From positions 62,001 to 126,000 of the forward strand of contig NZ_ML133531.1 of assembly GCF_003985145.1 (NCBI RefSeq): 64,000 nt of DNA, in the 5' to 3' direction. The translations under genes and the position numbers were made by a program. Shown one piece after another: positions 7,943 through 16,392 of this stretch (position 1 is its first letter; every line of letters begins with the position of its first letter). The stretch comes from Rhizobium anhuiense. GTDB lineage: Bacteria > Pseudomonadota > Alphaproteobacteria > Rhizobiales > Rhizobiaceae. Under the pieces are notes generated by a model, which saw only the letters and a program-made list of their open reading frames with translations, was not told the DNA's origin and did no database searches.

Positions 7943-10393
7943 TTACTCGGCTGCCTGCGGATAGCCGATCGTCGCCATCGGCTTGAACTCGTGCTTGTCC
8001 TTGCCGGAAACACGCTCCGACCAGGGATCGACCTGGGCAAATTTCTGGCTGAAGACGAAGCGGTCGTAATAGGCCTGGCGCTTTTCGGCATCGCCCATGA
8101 TCTGGCGGCGGATTTCCTCCAGGCCGATGCGCTTGGCCCACTTGTAGATGCGCTCGAGATAGCGGGCCTGCTCGCGGTACATCTGCGTCAGCGCCACGAT
8201 ATGCTCCAGCGCCTCGTCCTCGGTCCGGACAAGCCCAAGAACCTCCGTGCCCTTGATGTCGAGACCGGCCGCACCGGCAAAATGGATCTCGAAACCGGAA
8301 TCGACGCAGATCACGCCGATGTCCTTGCAGGTCGCTTCCGCGCAGTTGCGCGGGCAGCCGGAGACGGCCATCTTCAGCTTGGCCGGCGTCCAGGAGCCCC
8401 ACATGAATTTCTCGATGCGAATGCCGAGACCGGTGGAGTCCTGCGTACCGAAGCGGCACCAGTCCGAGCCGACGCAGGTCTTCACGGTACGCAGACCCTT
8501 GGCATAGGCCTGGCCGGAGACGAAGCCGGCCTTGCCGAGATCGGCCCAGACGGCGGGCAGGTCTTCCTTCTCGATGCCGAGCAGGTCGATGCGCTGGCCG
8601 CCGGTCACCTTGACCATCGGGATCTCGAATTTGTCGACGACATCGGCGATGGCGCGCAGCTCGTTCGAATTGGTGACGCCGCCCCACATGCGCGGAACGA
8701 CGGAGTAGGTGCCGTCCTTCTGGATATTGGCATGCACGCGCTCATTGATGAAACGCGACTGGTAGTCGTCGGCATATTCGTCCGGCCAGTCGCAGACGAG
8801 GTAATAGTTGAGCGCCGGCCGACATTTGGCGCAGCCGCAGGAAGTCTTCCATTCCAGCTCCTGCATGACGGCAGGTATGCTCTTCAGGCCCTTGGCCTTG
8901 ATCAGACGGCGGACATCGTCATGGCCGAGTTCGGTACAGGTGCACATCGGCTGGACGGCGGCCGGATTGTAGCTGTCGCCGAGCGTCAGTGCCATGAGTT
9001 GCTCGACGAGGCCGGTACAGGAGCCGCACGAGGCGGATGCCTTCGTGTGGGCACGGACGTCGTCGAGCGACGTCAGCCCCTTGCCTGAAATCGTCGAAGT
9101 GATTTTGCCCTTGCATACGCCGTTGCAGCCACAGATCTCCGCGTCATCCGGCAAGGCTGCAACGGCCGCCATAGGGTCCAGCGGCGACCCTCCCTGATAG
9201 GCCTGTCCGAAGATCAGCGTCTCGCGCATCTCCGAAATATCGGTGGCCTTCTTCTTCAGATCGTTGAACCATGCCCCGTCGGCGGTCTCGCCGTAAAGCA
9301 CAGTGCCGATGATCTTGTTGTCCTTCAGCACCAGGCGCTTATAGACGCCGGCGCTGGCATCGCGCAGCACGATCTCCTCGCGGTCGTCGCCGTCGGCGAA
9401 GTCACCGAGTGAATAAAGCTCGATGCCGGTGACCTTGAGCTTGGTCGGCGTATCGGCGTGAACGAAGGCGGGCGAGCGATCGCCAGAGAGATGCGCGGCA
9501 GCGATTCGGGCCATTTCATAGAGCGGCGCAACGAGGCCATAGACCATGCCGCCCACTTCGGCGCATTCGCCGAGCGCGAGAATATCGCCATCCGAGGTCT
9601 GCATGCCGGAATCGACGACGATGCCGCGATTGACCGCAATGCCGGCGTCCTTCGCAAGGCCGACACTGGGACGAATGCCGACGGCCATCACAACAAGCGT
9701 TGCCGGGATGATGCGGCCGTCGTCAAGCTCGATGCCTTCGACCTTGCCGTTGCCGATGATCGCCTTGGTATTGGCCTTGCAGATGACCTTGATGCCGCGC
9801 TCCTCCACCGCCTTCTGCAATAGATAGCCGGCGGCGGGATCGAGCTGGCGCTCCATCAGCGTCGGCATGACGTGCAGCACGGTGACGTCCATGCCGCGCT
9901 GGGCAAGACCGGCGGCTGCTTCCAGGCCAAGCAGGCCGCCGCCGATCACGACAGCCTTTTCGCGCGACTGGGCGGCAAGCAGCATGGCCTGCACGTCGTC
10001 GAGATCGCGATAGGTGATGACGCCGGGCAGATCCTTGCCGGGAACGGGGATGATGAAGGGCACCGAACCGGTTGCGATCACCAGCTTGTCGTAGCTTTCG
10101 GTGACGCCGTGGTCGGAGGTGACGGTCTTGGCGACGCGATCGATATTGACGATCTTGTGGCCCTTGTAGAGCATGATGCCGTGCTTGATATACCAGCCGT
10201 CACCGTGAATGATGATCTGCTCGTAATCCTTCTCGCCGGAGAGAACCGGCGACAGCATGATGCGGTCGTAGTTGACGCGCGGCTCGGCATTGAAGATCGT
10301 AACTTCATAGCGTCCGGGCGCCTGTTCGAAGAGGTGCTCCAGCATGCGCCCGGGCGCCATGCCATTGCCGATGATGACGAGTTTTTCGGTCAT
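7943..10393 (-). CDS. nirB: Nitrite reductase [NAD(P)H] large subunit
   Basis: 816 residues. FAD and NAD(P)H domains fill about 1-330 (VIIGNGMAPGRMLEHL, then VVIGGGLLGLEAA as the second Rossmann loop). Two BFD-like Cys-rich [2Fe-2S] segments follow (EICGCNGVCKGKI with ASCGSCTGLV; MCTCTELGHDDVR with TSCGCAKCRPAL). The C-terminal half is the sulfite/nitrite reductase ferredoxin-like and catalytic domain, with TCVGSDWCRFG and SGCPRNCAEATCKD giving the four cysteines of the siroheme-[4Fe-4S] centre. It performs the six-electron reduction of nitrite to ammonium in the cytoplasm. Siroheme synthase (cysG) is not in the window. Operon with nirD and nasA. Confidence 0.96.
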   Translation of the reverse strand: MTEKLVIIGNGMAPGRMLEHLFEQAPGRYEVTIFNAEPRVNYDRIMLSPVLSGEKDYEQIIIHGDGWYIKHGIMLYKGHKIVNIDRVAKTVTSDHGVTESYDKLVIATGSVPFIIPVPGKDLPGVITYRDLDDVQAMLLAAQSREKAVVIGGGLLGLEAAAGLAQRGMDVTVLHVMPTLMERQLDPAAGYLLQKAVEERGIKVICKANTKAIIGNGKVEGIELDDGRIIPATLVVMAVGIRPSVGLAKDAGIAVNRGIVVDSGMQTSDGDILALGECAEVGGMVYGLVAPLYEMARIAAAHLSGDRSPAFVHADTPTKLKVTGIELYSLGDFADGDDREEIVLRDASAGVYKRLVLKDNKIIGTVLYGETADGAWFNDLKKKATDISEMRETLIFGQAYQGGSPLDPMAAVAALPDDAEICGCNGVCKGKITSTISGKGLTSLDDVRAHTKASASCGSCTGLVEQLMALTLGDSYNPAAVQPMCTCTELGHDDVRRLIKAKGLKSIPAVMQELEWKTSCGCAKCRPALNYYLVCDWPDEYADDYQSRFINERVHANIQKDGTYSVVPRMWGGVTNSNELRAIADVVDKFEIPMVKVTGGQRIDLLGIEKEDLPAVWADLGKAGFVSGQAYAKGLRTVKTCVGSDWCRFGTQDSTGLGIRIEKFMWGSWTPAKLKMAVSGCPRNCAEATCKDIGVICVDSGFEIHFAGAAGLDIKGTEVLGLVRTEDEALEHIVALTQMYREQARYLERIYKWAKRIGLEEIRRQIMGDAEKRQAYYDRFVFSQKFAQVDPWSERVSGKDKHEFKPMATIGYPQAAE

Positions 10394-10410
10394 ATTTCCA
10401 AGTCCTTAGA

Positions 10411-11652
10411 TCAGGTTGCAGCCACGGGCGCCGAGTGCCCTTGGCGCGACAGTTGCTTGACGGACAGGTGCATCCAGATGAGTGAGGTGACGACGATCGC
10501 AAACAGCAGCAGGAAACAGCTGGACCAGAGGCCGGTCATGTCCTTGAGGAGGCCGAAGGCGATCGGAAGGATGAAGCCGCCAAGGCCGCCCATCATCCCG
10601 ACGACGCCGCCGACTGCGCCGACGTTTTCCGGATAGTAGGCCGGAATGTGCTTGTAGACGGCGGCCTTGCCGAGGCTCATGAAGAAGCCGAGCACGAAGA
10701 TCACCACGATGAAGATGACCGGCGTGATGGTCGCAGCCGGTAGCGACAGGATGAGGGTGGCGACGGCCGACACGGCAAACATCGTATACATGACGCTGCG
10801 CGCGCCCTTCTTGTCCGACAGCACGCCGCCGAAGGCGCGGAAGATGCTGCCGGGAATGGAATAGGCGGCCGCGATCATGCCGGCAGTTTCGAGGTTGAAG
10901 CCGTAGACGCCGACGAGGTAGCGCGGCAGCCACAGCGACAGGGCGACGAAGCCGCCGAAAGCGAAGAAATAGTAGAGCGAGAAGCGCCAGACCTGAACGT
11001 TCTGCAGCGGCGCGAATTCCTGGGCAAAACTCTTGGACGCGACGTTGCGCTCGCGGCGGAGACGGTAGGCCGGATCATCGGTCGTGGTGAACCAGAAGAC
11101 GATTGCCATCAGCGCCAGACAGACGGCCCAGATCTCGGCAACCGCCTGCCAGCCCCAGGCGAGCAGCACGAAAGGAGCGGCGAATTTGGTCACGGCTGCG
11201 CCGACATTGCCGGCGCCGAAGATGCCGAGCGCGGTTCCCTGCTTCTCCGCCGGAAAGAAAGGCGAGACATAGGCGACACCGACCGCAAACGAGCCGCCGG
11301 CAAGGCCGACACCGAGGCCGGCGATCAGCATTTGCGTATAAGTCTGGGCATAGGAGAGCAGGAAGGTCGCCAATGCGGCGGCCAGCATGGTGAGCGTGTA
11401 AACGAGACGGCCGCCGTAACGCCCCGTCCAGATGCCGAGGACGATGCGCACGAGCGAACCGGTCAGCACCGGAGTGCCGACCAGCAGGCCGAACTCGGCC
11501 TCGTTCAGCCCGAGATCCTGCTTGATGCGAATGCCGATGATCGCGAAGATCGTCCAGACGGCAAAACAGAGGGTGAAGGCGACCGTGGAAATCCACAATG
11601 CTTTGGCTGGTTCGCCGGCGGACATGGGTGGCACTTTCTCGATGACAGACAT
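10411..11652 (-). CDS. Nitrate/nitrite MFS transporter, NarK/NasA type
   Basis: 413 residues from ATG 11652, chosen because GGAGAAGTT sits just before it; an upstream in-frame start at 11673 lacks this. Twelve membrane segments are expected. The two nitrate signatures are visible: GLAGGSFAVGVAYVSPFFPA with GIFGAGNVGAAVTKF in the N-terminal half and GMMGGLGGFILPIAFG in the C-terminal half. The conserved arginines of the nitrate site lie in transmembrane helices 2 and 8 in the family; I can see candidates (RIVLG and FRAFGG). It is the first structural gene after the sigma-54 promoter and NasT leader, 17 bases ahead of nirB, so uptake and reduction are co-expressed. Confidence 0.93.
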   Translation of the reverse strand: MSVIEKVPPMSAGEPAKALWISTVAFTLCFAVWTIFAIIGIRIKQDLGLNEAEFGLLVGTPVLTGSLVRIVLGIWTGRYGGRLVYTLTMLAAALATFLLSYAQTYTQMLIAGLGVGLAGGSFAVGVAYVSPFFPAEKQGTALGIFGAGNVGAAVTKFAAPFVLLAWGWQAVAEIWAVCLALMAIVFWFTTTDDPAYRLRRERNVASKSFAQEFAPLQNVQVWRFSLYYFFAFGGFVALSLWLPRYLVGVYGFNLETAGMIAAAYSIPGSIFRAFGGVLSDKKGARSVMYTMFAVSAVATLILSLPAATITPVIFIVVIFVLGFFMSLGKAAVYKHIPAYYPENVGAVGGVVGMMGGLGGFILPIAFGLLKDMTGLWSSCFLLLFAIVVTSLIWMHLSVKQLSRQGHSAPVAAT

Positions 11653-11700
11653 AACTTCTCCGGGGCCCGACAAGGTCGTGCCGATCCATCGCTGAGGGTT

Positions 11701-11764
11701 AAAACAAAAAGCCGCTGGTCAGGACGCGCATACACGAGGTGCGCGAAATATCCTGATCAGCGGC
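11701..11764 (-). terminator. Leader terminator of the nitrate operon (target of NasT antitermination)
   Basis: On the minus-strand transcript a 14-base arm (11751-11764) pairs with 11711-11724 with one mismatch, an inner CGCGCA/TGCGCG stem (11740-11745 with 11725-11730) extends it, and TTTTTGTTTT follows at once (11710-11701). The whole lies about 49 bases upstream of the transporter ATG, inside the transcribed leader, where a terminator makes sense only if it can be overridden. Known NasR/NasT systems do this with ANTAR-domain proteins. Confidence 0.85.
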
Positions 11765-11773
11765 TTTGCTGGT

Positions 11774-11793
11774 GGCGCCCGCCGTTGGACGCC
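11774..11793 (-). promoter_or_regulatory. ANTAR-type hairpin in the nitrate operon leader
   Basis: RNA hairpin with a seven-base stem (GGCGUCC with GGGCGCC, one G-U pair) and a six-base loop AACGGC. The loop has A at position 1 and G at position 4, the rule reported for ANTAR-domain RNA targets. It lies ten bases upstream of the leader terminator. ANTAR sites are normally two hairpins; a second one 5' of this (around 11800-11825, GGCC-GGAA-GGCC) is present but does not obey the loop rule clearly. Confidence 0.6.
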
Positions 11794-11969
11794 GAATTCT
11801 TGGGCCTTCCGGCCGGTTACCCGGAGACAATCGACATGATCGCCCAGGTATTTGATTTCAAATCACCGAGATCTGCTTCTTCCATTTGAAGAGGATCTCC
11901 GTGTCTTCCGTGAACGCCTGCTGGCGCTCTTTCTGCGCAGATCGCCTTTGACCGGTGCGGTAATATCCT

Positions 11970-11986
11970 TGCAAGCTGCGTGCCAG
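11970..11986 (-). promoter_or_regulatory. Sigma-54 (RpoN) promoter for the nitrate assimilation operon
   Basis: The minus strand reads CTGGCACGCAGCTTGCA, matching the -24/-12 consensus TGGCACG-N4-TTGC exactly with correct GG-to-GC spacing. Transcription would start near 11958, giving a leader of about 305 bases before the transporter ATG at 11652. This implies NtrC-type nitrogen control on top of nitrate control through NasST. I did not find a convincing NtrC-binding palindrome upstream by eye. Confidence 0.85.
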
Positions 11987-12140
11987 TTTGTCGCTTTTTG
12001 TGTAATGTATTGATTTATTTACATTTCTCGAAATCGGCCGTTTGCTTGTTTTTCGAGCTGTCGACAGTTGTGCTAATCTTTTGTGCGCTTGCCATGTGGG
12101 GCGCAGATCCTTGCTGGCGTTTTGGGCAGGCGGGCGTGGA

Positions 12141-13415
12141 TCAGATTTCGTCGCCGGTAACGAAGGGCAGGGCGCTTTTGACGGCAAAGCCTGCGACATA
12201 ATCAGGCAGCCTCGCCGGGTCGAAGACATGGCCGTCCATGAAACGGTCGCCCTCGTCGCCGCCTTCGATGCGGATATCGGCATCATCGGGTGCGTTGCCG
12301 TCGCCGAGCGCTGTCCGATAGAGATCCGGGCGGTAGGCGGACGCGGCAGCCCTTGCCATGTTGAGGCTGGCCTCGGCCTGCCCCCAGCGGATCATCTGGC
12401 TGTATATCCACAGCGCCTGGCTTGGCCGAGGATAATTGGCGAATCCGGAATGGAACATGAAATAATCGGCGATGATGCGCCGGTTGCCCTTTGCGTCGAG
12501 GCTGAATTCGCCGGCGAGCACGCGGCGGATGATCTCGACGGGGGCAGCGATATAGCGGGGGTCGGCAAGAGCGGCCGCCAGCGCATCGTGATTGTCCGGC
12601 TGGTCGCACCAGCGGGCTGCCGCATCGAGCGCCACGATCAGCCTGGAAACGGTTTCCGGATGGGTTTCCGCCCAATCCGGCCGCATGCCGATCACCTTTT
12701 CCGGGGCGGACGGCCAGATATCCTGCTTGGCGGCGACGATGCGGCCGACGCCGCGCTCCGAAGCGACCATATTCCACGGCGCGCCGACGCAGAAACCGTC
12801 GATCGCACCGGCGGCCAGCGCATCCGAAGTCATCGGCGGCGGCACCACGACGAGCTTGACGTCCTTATCGGGATCGATGCCGCCGGCGGCCAGCCAGTAG
12901 CGGAATTCGTAATTATGCGAGGAGAAGGGATAGGTGACCCCGAAGGTCGGCAGCGGTTCGCCGCGCACCTTCATCGCCGCCAGTGTTTTTGCCAGGGCGC
13001 GGGCATTGTCGAGCGCGCCTGCCGTTTCCGGCAGTCCCGCGTCATTGCGCATCCTGTCGAAGAGCCGCGTCGACAGGGTGATCGCATTGCCGCCGCGCCC
13101 CAGCGAAAACGGTGTGATCGTCGGTGAGGGATTGGAGCCGAGGCCGAGCATGGAGGCGACGGGCATTGGCGACAGCATGTGGGCGATATCGAACTGGCGG
13201 AATGCCAGACGGTCACGCACATTCGCCCAGGAGACATCCTTGACGAGATCGAGCGTCAGGCCTTCCTTCTGCGCGAAACCGAATTCCGCCGCTGCAATCA
13301 GCACTGACGCATCGACGAGCGGAATGAAACCGGCCCTGAGCACTTTCGGTCCTTCGGCATTCAGGCGCATGGGCGAGGGCAACTCGCCGCCTGATTTGGC
13401 GGTCTTCGTCATCAT
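12141..13415 (-). CDS. nasS: Nitrate/nitrite sensor NasS (CmpA/NrtA-type periplasmic-binding-like fold, cytoplasmic)
   Basis: 424 residues from ATG 13415 (a GTG at 13421 is an alternative). The fold is that of NrtA/CmpA substrate-binding proteins: VLRAGFIPLVDASVLIAAAE at the start, then AIDGFCVGAPWNMVA and PEKVIGMRPDWAETHPET in the second lobe. There is no signal peptide, as expected for NasS, which stays in the cytoplasm. In Azotobacter, Paracoccus and Bradyrhizobium, NasS binds nitrate or nitrite and then releases NasT, which acts on leader RNA. Here it lies 40 bases downstream of nasT, in the same operon, and just upstream of the sigma-54 promoter of the structural genes. Confidence 0.9.
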   Translation of the reverse strand: MMTKTAKSGGELPSPMRLNAEGPKVLRAGFIPLVDASVLIAAAEFGFAQKEGLTLDLVKDVSWANVRDRLAFRQFDIAHMLSPMPVASMLGLGSNPSPTITPFSLGRGGNAITLSTRLFDRMRNDAGLPETAGALDNARALAKTLAAMKVRGEPLPTFGVTYPFSSHNYEFRYWLAAGGIDPDKDVKLVVVPPPMTSDALAAGAIDGFCVGAPWNMVASERGVGRIVAAKQDIWPSAPEKVIGMRPDWAETHPETVSRLIVALDAAARWCDQPDNHDALAAALADPRYIAAPVEIIRRVLAGEFSLDAKGNRRIIADYFMFHSGFANYPRPSQALWIYSQMIRWGQAEASLNMARAAASAYRPDLYRTALGDGNAPDDADIRIEGGDEGDRFMDGHVFDPARLPDYVAGFAVKSALPFVTGDEI

Positions 13416-13455
13416 ATCCACTCCGGTTTCCTCCGGAAATTCATCAGGTCGGCCA

Positions 13456-14043
13456 TTACATCAACAGCCCCGCGGCGGTGACGACGCTCTGGGCGATTTC
13501 CGACATCTTCTTCTTTTCGTTCATCGCCGTCTGCCGCAGCAGCGCGAAGGCCTCTTCCTCAGACAGGCCGCGCATCTTCATCAATATGCCCTTGGCGCGC
13601 TCGATGAGCTTGCGTTCTTCCAGCGCTGAGCGGGCATCGGCAAGCTCGCGCCGCAGCCGGCTGAAGGCGTTGAAGCGGCTGACGGCCATGTCGAGGATCG
13701 GCTTGACGCGTTCCTTCTTCAGGCCATCGACGATATAGGCCGAGACGCCGGCATCGACGGCGGCCTCGATCGAGGCGGTGTCGGAGCGATCGACGAACAT
13801 GGCGATCGGACGGCTGACCGTGCGCGTCAGCTGGAAGAGATGCTCCATCATGTCGCGATTGGGATTTTCGATATCGATGATGATCACGTCGGGCATCAGC
13901 GTTTCGATGATTCGCGCAATGCCGTTGACCTCATGGACCACGGTGACGTGCGCATGCCCTGCCTCGCGCAGCCCCTCTTCGATGATGGAGGCGCGAATGG
14001 CATTTTCGTCGATCACCAGAATTGTCAGATCGCGATGCGTCAT
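13456..14043 (-). CDS. nasT: ANTAR-domain transcription antiterminator NasT
   Basis: 195 residues from ATG 14043. Residues about 1-120 form a response-regulator receiver fold (LTILVIDENAIRASIIEEGL, PDVIIIDIENPNRDMMEHLF); the last 60 residues are the ANTAR RNA-binding domain (LIERAKGILMKMRGLSEEEA, then FALLRQTAMNEKKKM). NasT is held inactive by NasS; when nitrate or nitrite is present it binds leader hairpins and lets RNA polymerase pass the terminator. Its likely target is the hairpin at 11774-11793. An in-frame extension to 14175 exists but lacks homology-like sequence, so the short start is preferred. Confidence 0.93.
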   Translation of the reverse strand: MTHRDLTILVIDENAIRASIIEEGLREAGHAHVTVVHEVNGIARIIETLMPDVIIIDIENPNRDMMEHLFQLTRTVSRPIAMFVDRSDTASIEAAVDAGVSAYIVDGLKKERVKPILDMAVSRFNAFSRLRRELADARSALEERKLIERAKGILMKMRGLSEEEAFALLRQTAMNEKKKMSEIAQSVVTAAGLLM

Positions 14044-14704
14044 TGCTATATTTATGACGCGCTGCAGCAATTTTGGCAAGGTGTCGCCTGAAAACTGTGC
14101 AAAAATAGATATGCGCAAAAAATAATCAAATTGCCGCATTTTCGGGCGAGGGCATTCCGTCGGCCAGCAGCGCATGACCGCACTGCATGGCGCGGTGTTC
14201 CAGCAGGCCTTCAGCGAAGGAGCCGCCTATTTCAACCAGCTGATCGTCGATGGTGAAGCCAAATTCGTCGAGACGGCGCTTGGCCATGGCGGAAGCTCCT
14301 GAAGCCGGAAGCCTTCGACGAATGGCAGAAGGGCGCCCAGGGCGTATGGGACGATTTCGCGCCTGTTGTCGGCGGCATCGACAGGATCAAATCCATCCAG
14401 GCCGCCTGAAGCAAGGGGCAAGGCAGTTGTGCCTGCCGCTTTTGACGGGACCGATGGAAAACCATCGGTCTCTTTGTCGCGCGCACATGCCGGAAAAATA
14501 ATGCCGGAGCAGGCCGGAAATCGAAAGAGCATGCCTTCGGTAATCGTGGTATATGACTTACTTAAAATCCTGGAATGGGAAGTCTTTTACCTTCGGCCGG
14601 TGCGATCCTGTTGACCGCAATCTCGCGACCGCTCCCGGCGGACGGATCCCATGGCCTCGATTTGAGAAGAACAACATTGAACACAAGGCTTTGGAGGGCC
14701 GACC
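14044..14704. other. Gap of about 660 bases: nasT promoter region and a gene remnant
   Basis: No intact gene. The first 110 bases upstream of nasT are AT-rich and should hold the nasTS promoter. 14170-14409 carries a decayed coding fragment (listed separately). The rest, up to the peroxiredoxin ribosome site, contains no structure I can name. Confidence 0.6.
14170..14409 (+). pseudogene. Remnant, possibly C-terminus of a TRAP-type solute-binding protein
   Basis: Two pieces of coding-like sequence in different frames. The first reads GQQRMTALHGAVFQQAFSEG and continues to a stop near 14299 (GGSS*). Shifting frame at about 14290 gives KLLKPEAFDEWQKGAQGVWD followed by DFAPVVGGIDRIKSIQAA and a stop at 14407-14409. 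The second piece resembles the C-terminal helix of DctP-type TRAP binding proteins (aromatic, then VGG and an IQA-like end). No upstream part of such a gene is present, so this looks like a truncated, frameshifted relic. The family call is tentative. Confidence 0.4.
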
Positions 14705-15364
14705 ATGAGCTTACGCATCAACGATATTGCCCCCGATTTTACCGCCGACACCACCCAGGGACCGATCAGCTTCCATGATTGGATCGGCAATGGCTGGGCC
14801 GTCCTGTTCTCGCATCCGAAGAATTTCACGCCTGTCTGCACCACCGAGCTCGGCGCCATGGCCGGCCTGGCGGGGGAGTTTTCCAAGCGTGGTGCCAAGA
14901 TCATCGGCATCTCCGTCGATCCTGTGGAAAGCCATGCCAAGTGGAAGAACGACATCAAGACCGCCACCGGTTTCGACGTCGAATATCCCCTGATCGGTGA
15001 CAAGGACCTCAAGGTCGCCAAGCTCTATGACATGCTGCCGGCCGGCGCCGGCGAGAGCTCGGAAGGCCGCACGCCTGCCGACAATGCGACGGTGCGTTCG
15101 GTTTTCATCATCGGTCCCGACAAGAAGATCAAACTGATCCTGACCTATCCGATGACGACGGGCCGCAATTTCAATGAGATCCTGCGCGCCATCGATTCCA
15201 TCCAGCTGACGGCCAAGCACCAGGTGGCGACGCCGGCGAACTGGAACCAGGGTGAGGACGTCATCATCACCGCTGCGGTTTCCAACGAAGACGCGATCAC
15301 GCGTTTCGGTTCCTTCGATACGGTTCTGCCCTATCTCAGGAAGACCAAGCAGCCGACCGCCTGA
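14705..15364 (+). CDS. 1-Cys peroxiredoxin (Prx6 type)
   Basis: 219 residues. Starts at ATG 14705 after a GGAGGG ribosome site. The catalytic peroxidatic cysteine is in HPKNFTPVCTTELGAM at about 37-52 (PVCTTE). SAN-like VDPVESHAKWKNDI and the C-terminal dimerisation arm (VATPANWNQGEDVIITAAVS, with LPYLRKTKQP at the end) mark the long Prx6 form. It reduces H2O2, alkyl hydroperoxides and possibly phospholipid peroxides in the cytoplasm. There is no second resolving cysteine in the usual position. It stands alone, followed by a strong terminator. Confidence 0.94.
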   Translation: MSLRINDIAPDFTADTTQGPISFHDWIGNGWAVLFSHPKNFTPVCTTELGAMAGLAGEFSKRGAKIIGISVDPVESHAKWKNDIKTATGFDVEYPLIGDKDLKVAKLYDMLPAGAGESSEGRTPADNATVRSVFIIGPDKKIKLILTYPMTTGRNFNEILRAIDSIQLTAKHQVATPANWNQGEDVIITAAVSNEDAITRFGSFDTVLPYLRKTKQPTA

Positions 15365-15386
15365 TCGCTGCTTCCCAACTGCTACA

Positions 15387-15423
15387 AAGCCGCCGCGAAA
15401 GCAGTTTCGCGGCGGCTTTTTGT
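15387..15423 (+). terminator. Rho-independent terminator of the peroxiredoxin gene
   Basis: AAAGCCGCCGCGAAA, loop GCAG, TTTCGCGGCGGCTTTTTG: an 11-12 base-pair GC-rich stem ending in a T-run, 22 bases after the stop codon. Confidence 0.9.
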
Positions 15424-15461
15424 TGATGCGGAAGGCGGTGATGATCGCCGTAGTTGTCAGA

Positions 15462-16232
15462 TTAAGCGGTGGCTTTTCGTGCCCGAACCGCATCGCCGAA
15501 TGCCTGAAACAACGCACGGTTCACGGGGTTGGTCTGCGGATCGTATTCGGCATGCCATTGCACGCCGAGCGCAAATCCCGGCGCATCCTTGAACCGTATC
15601 GCCTCGATCGTCCCGTCCTCTGCAATGCCTTCGGCAACGACCCTGTCGCCAAGCTCGAGAATGCCCTGTCCATGCAGGGAGTTCACCCGGATCGTCTCCC
15701 GGCCGAGGATGCGTGCAAACATCCCATCCTGTATAAGTTGAACATCGTGACGATCGCCGAAAACGATGGCGAGGTCGGGATGGATCTCGCCGGTTTCCAG
15801 GCGCGGCATTCGGTGGTTCATGCGTCCGGGCAATTCCCGGATTTCGGGATGCAGCGAGCCGCCGGCCGCGACGTTCATTTCCTGGAAACCGCGGCATATG
15901 CCGAAAATAGGAACGCCGCGCGCTACACAGGCTTCGATCAATGGCAGCGCCAGCCCGTCACGATCCTCGTCATAAGGTTCATGCTTGGGATCCGGCACCG
16001 TGTTGAAACGGCTGGGATGGACATTGGCTCTGGCGCCTGTCAGCAGAATGCCGTCGACGACAGCCAGCAGATCGGCGATATCGGCCAGTTTGGGGTTGCC
16101 GGCAAACATCAGCGGCAAGGCTTCGGCGACATCGGCCACGGCCCGCAGATTGTTTTCTCCGACATGCTGAGCCGGAAATCGGCTTTCGACGATGCGGGCA
16201 TTCCCGATGATGCCGATTACAGGTCTTGTCAT
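15462..16232 (-). CDS. Gamma-glutamyl-gamma-aminobutyrate hydrolase family (class I amidotransferase-like, peptidase C26)
   Basis: 256 residues. The nucleophile elbow IFGICRGFQEMNVAAGGSL at about 108-126 carries the catalytic Cys, and the C-terminal GVQWHAEYDP supplies the His-Glu pair. These features match PuuD, which frees GABA from gamma-glutamyl-GABA in the putrescine catabolic route; related enzymes cleave other gamma-glutamyl amides. The N-terminal PVIGIIGNARIVESRFPAQH is typical of the family. No other puu genes adjoin, so the physiological substrate is uncertain. It faces the peroxiredoxin gene tail to tail. Confidence 0.88.
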   Translation of the reverse strand: MTRPVIGIIGNARIVESRFPAQHVGENNLRAVADVAEALPLMFAGNPKLADIADLLAVVDGILLTGARANVHPSRFNTVPDPKHEPYDEDRDGLALPLIEACVARGVPIFGICRGFQEMNVAAGGSLHPEIRELPGRMNHRMPRLETGEIHPDLAIVFGDRHDVQLIQDGMFARILGRETIRVNSLHGQGILELGDRVVAEGIAEDGTIEAIRFKDAPGFALGVQWHAEYDPQTNPVNRALFQAFGDAVRARKATA

Positions 16233-16392
16233 TGCCGGTTACACCCCCAAGTCACACCCAAGTCGCAACGCCAGCTGCTGTCCAAGCCCCCTGGCTCCCC
16301 GGCAGGTGATTTAAAGCGCCTGGAAACCGGGACCGACCGGTGCTGGCTGCCGGCTCGGTTGTGGCTATGGTTATCTCCAGCCGGGCCGAAGC

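Noticed and set aside
11858..12286. 142-codon frame covering the nitrate operon leader
   Set aside because: Overlaps nasS and the sigma-54 promoter on the same strand, with no domain pattern; the non-coding leader explains the region better.
14044..14100. Sigma-54-like AGGCGACACCTTGCC upstream of nasT
   Set aside because: GG-to-GC spacing is one base short and the -24 element is weak, so it was not listed as a promoter.
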